Part shown: piece after piece, positions 6,501 through 11,561 of the stretch | How positions within the stretch are numbered: position 1 is the stretch's first letter | Layout of the letters: every line of letters starts with the position of its first letter | NCBI GenBank assembly: GCA_003520965.1 | Contig: DOTU01000084.1 | Span: forward strand, 1-11,561 | Length of the DNA: 11,561 bases | Direction of reading: 5' to 3' | DNA from: Candidatus Zixiibacteriota bacterium | Lineage (GTDB): Bacteria; Zixibacteria; MSB-5A5; UBA10806 | The notes under the pieces: model-generated | What the model saw: the letters and a program-made list of their open reading frames with translations, nothing else | Database searches by the model: none | What the model was told of the DNA's origin: nothing | Translations under genes and position numbers: made by a program

Positions 6501-9230
6501 GGTAAGAGCCAGGTTGAAAGTAACATTGCGACCCTGAAAGGTGCCACTTCTGGCTTGAACAGAGAATGGAGATCCGCTGTTGGAGCCGGTGCCACCAATG
6601 GCGATAGTCCCAAAATTTGCGGTTCCGTTAAGGATGACGATGGCGGTATCCGAGGTGGTCAATACCCCGCTAATCGAGGTTCCAGCGAGGGCTCCTATAT
6701 TTTGCAAAGAAACCACTAAGGCGCTTGTTTCACCAGGATCAAGACGATTGTTGGAGTTGCCAGGATACGAGAGTCCGGTTTCTCGAAAACTCATGTTTTT
6801 TACATCGAGAGGCACTGAAGCCCTCCAACTCCCCTGGTCACAACTGATAGTCAACGAAAGGATATAGTGTTCATCATTGGCGATGCTGGGAGCCAGAAGC
6901 GCCGCATACTCACCAGCGGTGGCTGTAAGGCCAGGGGCGATGGCGGCATAAAACTGAGTCGGAACGGTAATGAAAATATCAGGGCTGGGGCTCGAAAGGG
7001 TAGCTGAAACATTCGTGGCGGTGGTTGCGTTGCCAAAGTTGCGAAGAGATATCGAAAACTCTACAGTTTCAGAGGGATTAGCATTGCCATCAGAATTGCC
7101 ATGCGAGTTGCCCTGGTTATCGTCATCCAAGGCGATGGTATTAATATTAACTGCCACCGGTTGCGCCTGAACCAGCGCAAAACCGATGTGAGGAATATAA
7201 TTGTGGCTGGTGACAGTCACGAACATGGTATCAGCAATGATTGTGGAGAAGGCCAGGGTGATATCCCCGTTGGAATCGGTCCGGCCACCTACGAATACTT
7301 CTTCAGTACTTCTCCCCTTAACTAGATTGACATAGGCGTTAACCAAAGGCAACCCACCTGTACCGGTGACGTGCACGTTTAGCTGGCTGGAGCCAACCGG
7401 TAAGGTTGAGGGATAGGTTACCGTCATGGTTTGAGGGGCGGCGGTTCTAATATCAAATTCCGGTTCCCCAAGAGTAATAAAAGTTTGAAAGTACTGCTCC
7501 ACCCAGTCGCCGGGACCAGTAAGGCTGGGAAAGGAATTATAAAGCTCCAACTTGCCCGCATACGCCGCGTTCGAGAAGTTAGTAATACCTTGTTCAAGAA
7601 AGGCCGAAATAAAACCAATCATAATGGGGTTATCATATTTAGTATGGCTATCATGTCGTGATGCACCATAAAAACCAGGCCCCCCCTTGAGAGAGTTCGG
7701 TAAAGATCCCATCTGGATCCACTTCTCGCCAAAACTTTCTCCTGCAAAATCACCCATCCCGCAGGTCAGCGGCGCCATAATTCCCATCTTGTTATTACCT
7801 GATAACTGATCCAACTGCTCTAATCTAAAATCTTCTATCCCCTGAAAACCGTAAGTAAAACCGCCGCCGCGGTAGGTGACAATACTAACCCCGTTATTAA
7901 TTGCGTTCATTACCTGGGTTGGGCCGGGATTATAGTTATCCCAGGCGAAGGATGTATCGACGCTGGAATAACCATGACGAAGCAGCTGCTCACGAGTCCA
8001 GAGCGCATTCAATCTGGGACTAAGCGGCGTTGCTCCTCCAGAACCACTGAGGTTTGCAGCGGCGCAAAGGCCTCTGGACCAGTAGGCGGGATCGCCCATA
8101 AAAGGGGTTTTCTCATAAATCAAGTCTTTATATATGGTTGTTCTGATAACAAAATTGCTAATGGGCATGGACATCCTGGTCACCATTAAATCAGCCAAAT
8201 AATCGGTGCCATCCACACAGGAATATTTATAATCTGACGCATGGCCGTCGTAGCTATAATCAACGATACCATCACCAACATCCCCAAGTATGCATACGTA
8301 CTCTGGCGGAATGCTCCAGGTATTGTAAGCGTTTTGAATATAATTAAAGATTTGAGTCGCGGAAGGATTACCACCTGGATTAATATCTGTGTCTTTTGTT
8401 ACTACGACTGAATACCCCTTTAGATGTTTCCACCGAGCCAATAGCTGGATTAGTGAATCAGGAATCGTATGGGGCGCCAAAATAAGGTACCCGCCTTTAA
8501 TTGGTTGATAGGATGCCAGCATTTCATCGACATTAGGGGCTACCTCGCGGTAGATAGGAAGAAAGCTCTCCGAGATATTGTTACTGCGCCCGACTTTCTG
8601 ATTACGGCTGTCTGTCCCCTCATAAACCAGGCTGTAATCCACATTGGTGTAGACCTTAAGTTGCCTGGTTACTGGATTATACTGAACTGGATTTACCACC
8701 GCTTGAATAAGGCGGAGATCTCGGAGAATAATTGGCTCTCCAAGCGCCACGAGACTCGAAGGATAAAATTCATCTCTTTGGTAGAAAGCCTCATTCTTAC
8801 TAAACGGGATATCGGAATCAGACTGTCCTACTAAAGATGGAGGCTGAGTGGGATAGACATCCACATTATCAACAATCTGGAATGAGGAAGAAAGAATCTG
8901 TACCGTTACTCCTGCCTGATCGGGAATGGCTACCAACTGTGCATAAACCGGTAAGTTTGGTAGGCCCTCCTCCCCTGTTTCGCCGAACTTTTCGGGGCTA
9001 TCGGTAATAGCCCTTACCTCTTGGAAAAGGGATATCGATACCGTCCTATCAGATAACTCAACCCCGGCCAGATGAAATGAAAAGCCAGTTTGAGCCGTTG
9101 TTGAAAGCGTCTTTTCAAGAGACGCAACTCCCAGGCTGGCCTCATCAAGCACTATTCTCCGGCCAGCTTCAGCCCCCATAAGCATGGCGGGGAATAAGAA
9201 CAACGTCGTTACCAATATTGCCGCTCGCAT
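3600..9230 (-). CDS. Secreted C25 (gingipain-family) peptidase-like multidomain protein with dockerin-like C-terminus
   Basis: 1876 residues from the ATG at 9230, chosen because AGGAGG ends 4 bases before it; the upstream in-frame GTG (9248) would put that site inside the gene. Residues 1-22 are a signal peptide (hydrophobic ILVTTLFLFPAMLMG). About 23-243 resemble a C25 propeptide. The C25 domain spans about 245-596: CILGDVGDG near 313, DGTDYLADLMVTRMS near 340, YRGGG at 453-457, TCGMGDF at 489-495 with the presumed catalytic Cys490, and LGEPEFDI near 587. The usual GHG histidine is absent, so activity is uncertain. Next come an Ig-like domain (to about 690), two CARDB-like domains (about 700-928), two nidogen-like beta domains (about 935-1165 and 1264-1462), three copies of an Ig-like/SPD-2-like module (about 1171-1760) and a paired dockerin-like module (1765-1848) with EF-hand-type loops. 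The tail is Pro-rich. Likely exported and held at the surface; substrate unknown. Convergent with the beta-helix gene and divergent from the dehydrogenase, so probably transcribed alone. Confidence 0.93.
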   Translation of the reverse strand: MRAAILVTTLFLFPAMLMGAEAGRRIVLDEASLGVASLEKTLSTTAQTGFSFHLAGVELSDRTVSISLFQEVRAITDSPEKFGETGEEGLPNLPVYAQLVAIPDQAGVTVQILSSSFQIVDNVDVYPTQPPSLVGQSDSDIPFSKNEAFYQRDEFYPSSLVALGEPIILRDLRLIQAVVNPVQYNPVTRQLKVYTNVDYSLVYEGTDSRNQKVGRSNNISESFLPIYREVAPNVDEMLASYQPIKGGYLILAPHTIPDSLIQLLARWKHLKGYSVVVTKDTDINPGGNPSATQIFNYIQNAYNTWSIPPEYVCILGDVGDGIVDYSYDGHASDYKYSCVDGTDYLADLMVTRMSMPISNFVIRTTIYKDLIYEKTPFMGDPAYWSRGLCAAANLSGSGGATPLSPRLNALWTREQLLRHGYSSVDTSFAWDNYNPGPTQVMNAINNGVSIVTYRGGGFTYGFQGIEDFRLEQLDQLSGNNKMGIMAPLTCGMGDFAGESFGEKWIQMGSLPNSLKGGPGFYGASRHDSHTKYDNPIMIGFISAFLEQGITNFSNAAYAGKLELYNSFPSLTGPGDWVEQYFQTFITLGEPEFDIRTAAPQTMTVTYPSTLPVGSSQLNVHVTGTGGLPLVNAYVNLVKGRSTEEVFVGGRTDSNGDITLAFSTIIADTMFVTVTSHNYIPHIGFALVQAQPVAVNINTIALDDDNQGNSHGNSDGNANPSETVEFSISLRNFGNATTATNVSATLSSPSPDIFITVPTQFYAAIAPGLTATAGEYAALLAPSIANDEHYILSLTISCDQGSWRASVPLDVKNMSFRETGLSYPGNSNNRLDPGETSALVVSLQNIGALAGTSISGVLTTSDTAIVILNGTANFGTIAIGGTGSNSGSPFSVQARSGTFQGRNVTFNLALTSANGSVAQRPFQLTVGTVNTFDPIGPDSYGYYLYDNTDIAYAACPVYNWLDISTIGTRVNFQYGTDDDAIIDSLPFSMRYYGQTFNKALVCTNGFIAFDTLAYDMQGHRWATFDNGQIPEPGAPDGIIAPFWDDLEYTLPNGVFRYFDSASHYLVYEWKGMVHARSGSSETFEMIIYDPAYYPTPTTDCQIVFQYNYVTNDDYDGWNFGASPGAFSTVGMQNLSNRDGLEYTYDDLYPPGAAILQSGRAVKITTATGLQAPPNISFSPTSFIKSADAGQVVHDTLNIANLNGGLLSFTILEFTDNDRFLKNGVNENVLIVQSIPSPIKFVTNVGAKAGNETEPLYPPMTLTHGGPDTFGNSWLDSDEPGGPAYNWVDISGIGTPVTIVGNDDYVGPIGIGFNFPFYGASYSSLYINANGILSFGEGTSAWNNSHIPNTTIPNNIIAPYWDDLSPNIGGTVMYYFDAVNNRFIVSFTNTKLYTPDNGTGNLNFEAILYADGRILYEYGSLDGGTVGLYSCTVGIENSSGSDGLQVVYNGAYLHNNMAVLFNAPTHWLSCDINSGSLVAGADTSAVITFDATNLAGGTYTGHLGLESNDPDQGSISIPVSFTVDAIGVPQIVQTPASFIDTLQTGQISSFDIKAKNTGNSVLTLAFNASNVWLTTLPGPYNISPGDSIFHAVTINSAGFEQGIYNSSIITTTNDQAHLQITLPVQLLVPAPVISFHPVAFTDTVNDDAQIIHDLVIVNNGGSNLYVTLTAVEGNLLVRPKGNTLLPGISSNGNNGAALEILNNWLFVSPAIDSLAPADSLIASISLNATIEPPGSYIGRIIIDSNDPASPTSSVPVSLVIQAITPNCSYVVGDVNNNHIFSGLDVTYSVRYFKGGPAPFYSCECPPGSGHSWYVAGDVNGSCTFSGLDVTYMVGYFKGRAAPFPCPDCPPSLFSIPSPGPNPIKAPMPGPNIDGTNNK
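3726..3923 (-). repeat. Paired dockerin-like calcium-binding repeats
   Basis: Two related segments lie at about 3858-3923 (first) and 3726-3791 (second). They encode GDVNNNHIFSGLDVTYSVRYFKGG and GDVNGSCTFSGLDVTYMVGYFKG in two pieces separated by a Cys- and Pro-rich linker (SCECPPGSGHSWYVA). Each has a 12-residue loop with D, N, N/S, S and D at positions 1, 3, 5, 9 and 12, followed by a helix, as in dockerin type I. Cys pairs (CEC, CPDC) flank the repeats and could form disulfides or bind metal. The similarity to dockerin is visible; the partner is unknown. Confidence 0.75.
4845..6428 (-). repeat. Two nidogen-like beta-sandwich domain copies within the C25 protein
   Basis: The first copy is encoded at about 5736-6428 and the second at about 4845-5441. 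Both open with GPD-(S/T)-(Y/F)-G, then YNW(L/V)DIS.IGT, then a Y.G motif, a NG(F/I) strand, (N/D)(N/G)IIAP(F/Y)WDDL, a (R/M)YYFD-like strand and a closing GLE/GLQ strand. They are well diverged in sequence, so this is an old duplication. Such domains are common in large surface proteins of FCB metagenomes and probably serve adhesion or spacing. The name nidogen-like is by resemblance only. Confidence 0.65.
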
Positions 9231-9234
9231 TTTT

Positions 9235-9240
9235 CCTCCT
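9235..9240 (-). promoter_or_regulatory. Ribosome binding site AGGAGG deciding the C25 gene start
   Basis: On the minus strand AGGAGG is followed by AAAA and ATG (9230). This consensus Shine-Dalgarno sequence rules out the in-frame GTG at 9248 as the start. It also overlaps the TAG stop of a 53-codon minus-strand frame (9239-9400). Confidence 0.88.
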
Positions 9241-9248
9241 AAAAGCAC

Positions 9249-9629
9249 GAAATCTTCGGGCCTATCGGCTTCCCTTTTAATAGGGTAGATAAACCAATCT
9301 CAGCATCCCAACCGTAGATGCAAATTGTATTAATTAAATAATATTCATTCACTATCAGTGCCAGTATCCATACCAATGCAACAATTGCAATAAACCACAA
9401 TATACCAACAATTGTGCCTTATTTATCCAATATCTAACATTACTCTTACTTTTTATCGAAGACCTAAGTTCAGAACTAACTTGAATATATAATTATTATC
9501 GTAACAATCAACTTCTTTCTTTATGGCTTAATAACGGTTACTTGCCTCAAGCATAAGTGACTCAAGGAATTATAAACGGAGATTATTTGAGATGCATTTG
9601 CTCGTTATTATATGTAACCCAAATATTAG
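9249..9629. other. AT-rich intergenic region, no confident gene
   Basis: This region should hold the promoter of the minus-strand C25 gene, but no convincing -35/-10 pair was found on either strand. Seen here: a direct repeat CAACAATTG at 9379-9387 and 9406-9414, and a minus-strand 53-codon frame (9239-9400, TTG start) with a hydrophobic stretch that ends in the ribosome binding site of the C25 gene. No terminator, tRNA or mobile-element end was recognised. Confidence 0.45.
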
Positions 9630-9920
9630 AAAGACGTTAGCTATCTTGTTTTCGATTCCTATTTGGATTCAGATAGTTTATGGGAATTGGGCTTGTTGAT
9701 CTGGGATTCTGAAAGCAATCAATCGTTGGAAGATCGTTATAATGGCAAAGTAATCATTAAGCCGGGGCTAAATCATATCAGAGTGCTACTTGACGAAATA
9801 ATGCGCGGGCCGCAGGCGCGACCTATGGATATGACATCTATTATCGAGCTTGATTTTGAGCTAATCCAACCGGTAAAACCTACTTATCTATACCTTGATG
9901 ATATCCGGCTTGAAAAGTAA
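9630..9920 (+). pseudogene. Orphan C-terminal fragment of a beta-sandwich (carbohydrate-binding-like) domain
   Basis: The frame opens after a TAG at 9627 and gives 96 residues to the TAA at 9918. No ATG lies at its head, and the TTG at 9663 has no ribosome binding site. The protein looks real: FDSYLDSDSLWELGLLIWD, EDRYNGKVIIKPGLNHIRV, RPMDMTSIIELDF and a closing PTYLYLDDIRLEK. That order (fD.y, D...DR(Y/F)N, kPG.N.i, D(M/L)t.I, LylDdirLe) recalls the second half of beta-sandwich domains found beside glycan-acting enzymes. The first half is missing; no matching sequence was found in the other two plus frames just upstream. It is probably the decayed remnant of a larger secreted-protein gene; a genuine short protein using TTG is less likely. 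The next gene starts 157 bases downstream, with no terminator seen between. Confidence 0.55.
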
Positions 9921-10067
9921 GATTTAACACTTTAATCGCCGACGTTTATTAAGCTCAGTCCCCACCAGAAACATAAAATCATAATCCCAAGTTAATTGTA
10001 GAGGATCATCGATAGGCAATTGGCCCGTCGAGGATTTTGTAAACGGCTAATTATCGAGGAATGATAT

Positions 10068-10072
10068 AGGAG
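10068..10072 (+). promoter_or_regulatory. Ribosome binding site of the PQQ dehydrogenase gene
   Basis: AGGAG with a 5-base spacer to the ATG at 10078. It supports that start, which is followed at once by a lipoprotein signal peptide. No convincing promoter was found upstream. Confidence 0.8.
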
Positions 10073-10077
10073 CAATT

Positions 10078-11561
10078 ATGAAATCGGCAAACTTCGCGAT
10101 AACAATTATAAGGGCATCCCTGGCGACTCTCTTTTTAATAACCGGCTGCCGGGCAACCGATTTGACAACTGTGCGAGTCGCATCCGGACTGAACCAGCCC
10201 ACTTATGTGACTTCATCTCCCGTGAATCCAAAGGTTTTGTACATTTTGGAACAAACATCCGGCCTTATTAAAATCCAAAGAGATGGAACAGTACTGCCAA
10301 GGCCATTCCTGAATATTCATGACCGCGTTGGAAATACTGGCGGAGAACGCGGGCTATTGGGTCTCGCATTTCACCCCGATTATGCGAACAACGGGTATTT
10401 TTTTATTGACTATACAAACTACTCCGGTAATACGAAAATATCGCGATTTCAAGTGACGAGCGAACCTGATTCGAGCGATCCCAATAGCGAATTTGTGGTA
10501 TTAACAATAGCACAGCCATATCCAAATCATAATGGCGGAATGCTGGCTTTCGGTCCCAATGATGGTTATTTGTATATCGGAATGGGCGATGGCGGTTCGG
10601 GCGGCGACCCAGAAAATAGAGCACAAAATGATAATGAGCTTTTAGGGAAGATACTACGGATCGATATCAATAATGGTCAGCCCTACGCCATTCCACTTAG
10701 TAATCCTTTCGTGGGCATACCCGGAAAAAGGCCGGAGATATGGGCCAAAGGTGTTCGAAATCCCTGGAGATTCAGTTTCGATAATTTGAATGGAAACCTT
10801 TATATCGGGGATGTCGGGCAAAATCTTTGGGAGGAGATTGATTTCCAGTCAGCATCGTCGCCTGGCGGGGAAAATTATGGCTGGCGACGAATGGAAGGGC
10901 TACACTGCTATAATCCACCAGCCAATTGCGATCCGGGGGGATTAATTTATCCTATTTACGAATACAGCCATGATCTGGGGTGCTCGATTACGGGGGGATA
11001 TGTATATCGCGGAGGGATTCTTCCGACGCTTGCAGGAACTTATTTTTTCGCGGACTATTGCTCGGCCAGAATCTGGTCGTTTAGTTTCGATGGATCCAAT
11101 ATTGTCGATTTTACGGAGCGTACAACTGAGTTAGCTCCGGGTTCAGGGCAATCGATAAACAATATCTCATCGTTTGGAAGAGACGGTTACGGTGAAATTT
11201 ACATTATCGATTACTCCGATGGCGAAATATATAAAATAATACCACGGCATCCAGGCTCAATGAGGGGCAACATAGCGGCTCCATCCGGACAAGGAATTCC
11301 AGACGCAATTATCACGGTGGAGCATACAGGGCTCGATGATACAACCGATAGTGAGGGACAATTTTTCATAGGCGGACTTGGTGATGGTACATTTAATGCT
11401 CAGGTCACATTTCCCGACTTTAGAGATACTATCTTAACCGGCATAGTAATCGCTGAAAACGAAACAACCAATGTCAACCTAACATTGTCGAGCATAACGG
11501 ATACGCCAATACCATCGGCGTTCGAGCTTTTTCAGAATTATCCGAATCCTTTTAACATCTC
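10078..11561 (+). CDS. PQQ-dependent glucose/sorbosone dehydrogenase-family lipoprotein with T9SS-type C-terminal signal, 3' partial
   Basis: 494 residues are visible and the frame runs off the window. Residues 1-24 are a lipoprotein signal peptide with lipobox ITGC (Cys24). The GSDH six-bladed propeller spans about 30-389: GERGLLGLAFHPDY at 89-102, PNHNGG with His151 at the place of the catalytic base of soluble glucose dehydrogenase, MGDGG near 170, RNPWRFSFD with Arg227-Asn228 and GDVGQNLWEEID at 244-255. Enzymes of this family oxidise the C1 of aldoses with PQQ and calcium outside the cytoplasm; the exact sugar cannot be read here, and some HHIP-like members lack proven activity. Residues about 390-465 form a carboxypeptidase-regulatory-like domain (GNIAAPSGQGIPDAIITVE, DSEGQFFIGGL). 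After a short linker, FELFQNYPNPFN at 482-493 opens a T9SS type A sorting domain, cut by the window end. Start supported by AGGAG 5 bases upstream. Confidence 0.9.
   Translation, partial: MKSANFAITIIRASLATLFLITGCRATDLTTVRVASGLNQPTYVTSSPVNPKVLYILEQTSGLIKIQRDGTVLPRPFLNIHDRVGNTGGERGLLGLAFHPDYANNGYFFIDYTNYSGNTKISRFQVTSEPDSSDPNSEFVVLTIAQPYPNHNGGMLAFGPNDGYLYIGMGDGGSGGDPENRAQNDNELLGKILRIDINNGQPYAIPLSNPFVGIPGKRPEIWAKGVRNPWRFSFDNLNGNLYIGDVGQNLWEEIDFQSASSPGGENYGWRRMEGLHCYNPPANCDPGGLIYPIYEYSHDLGCSITGGYVYRGGILPTLAGTYFFADYCSARIWSFSFDGSNIVDFTERTTELAPGSGQSINNISSFGRDGYGEIYIIDYSDGEIYKIIPRHPGSMRGNIAAPSGQGIPDAIITVEHTGLDDTTDSEGQFFIGGLGDGTFNAQVTFPDFRDTILTGIVIAENETTNVNLTLSSITDTPIPSAFELFQNYPNPFNI

Noticed and set aside
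6012..6719. Plus-strand open frame of 235 codons
   Set aside because: It lies wholly inside the C25 gene on the other strand, and its translation shows no domain or ribosome binding site; it is an antisense shadow of a well-supported gene.
9231..9248. GTG at 9248 as the start of the C25 gene
   Set aside because: It would place the consensus AGGAGG inside the coding region; the ATG at 9230 has that site 4 bases upstream and begins a clean signal peptide.
9324..9329. Minus-strand TACAAT as a -10 element for the C25 gene
   Set aside because: The sequence 17 bases upstream matches TTGACA in only about three positions, and AT-rich DNA gives such hexamers by chance.
9592..9699. Plus-strand 35-codon frame with ATG and a GGAG 10 bases upstream
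   Set aside because: It is short and overlaps the better-supported domain fragment in another frame; the hydrophobic stretch alone is not enough to call a gene.
10036..10067. TTGTAA with a -10-like TGATAT just upstream of the dehydrogenase gene
   Set aside because: The -10 match is poor and lies almost on the ribosome binding site, leaving no room for a transcript leader.

Overview
The window encodes only exported proteins: two large plus-strand genes cut by the window edges and one very large minus-strand gene between them. No tRNA, rRNA, transposase, integrase or CRISPR array was seen. The organism is most likely an uncultivated FCB-group bacterium. The evidence is a C-terminal sorting motif of the type IX secretion (T9SS) kind (FELFQNYPNPFN) in the last gene, a gingipain-family (C25) peptidase in the middle, and a paired dockerin-like module (GLDVTYSVRYFKGG / GLDVTYMVGYFKG). 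I associate that module from memory with candidate division Zixibacteria. This placement is inference, not a database result.

Layout. Bases 2-3250 (+) hold the 3' part of a surface protein with a parallel beta-helix N-terminal region, four tandem fibronectin type III domains and a discoidin-like (F5/8 C) carbohydrate-binding domain. It ends at a strong rho-independent terminator (3304-3336). A second hairpin facing the other way (3540-3570) ends the convergent gene at 3600-9230 (-). That gene encodes a secreted C25-type protein of about 1876 residues: signal peptide, propeptide-like region, C25 domain, a long series of Ig-like and nidogen-like beta domains, and a C-terminal dockerin-like pair. 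Its start is fixed by an AGGAGG ribosome binding site.

Bases 9249-9629 are AT-rich with no convincing gene. At 9630-9920 (+) lies what looks like the orphan C-terminal end of a beta-sandwich domain with no credible start. At 10078 (+) a lipoprotein of the PQQ-dependent glucose/sorbosone dehydrogenase family begins. It carries a carboxypeptidase-regulatory-like domain and then the start of a T9SS sorting domain, where the window ends.

How they fit together. The genes do not form one operon: the first two converge and the last two diverge. What they share is destination. All are predicted to act outside the cytoplasm on polysaccharides, proteins or sugars, and they differ in their C-terminal module (sorting motif, dockerin-like pair, or neither). 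The most interesting points are the C25 domain, which keeps the expected Cys but lacks the usual GHG histidine; three copies of one Ig-like module, one of them interrupted by a whole nidogen-like domain; the lipobox plus T9SS combination; and two short coding-like minus-strand frames in the intergenic regions.
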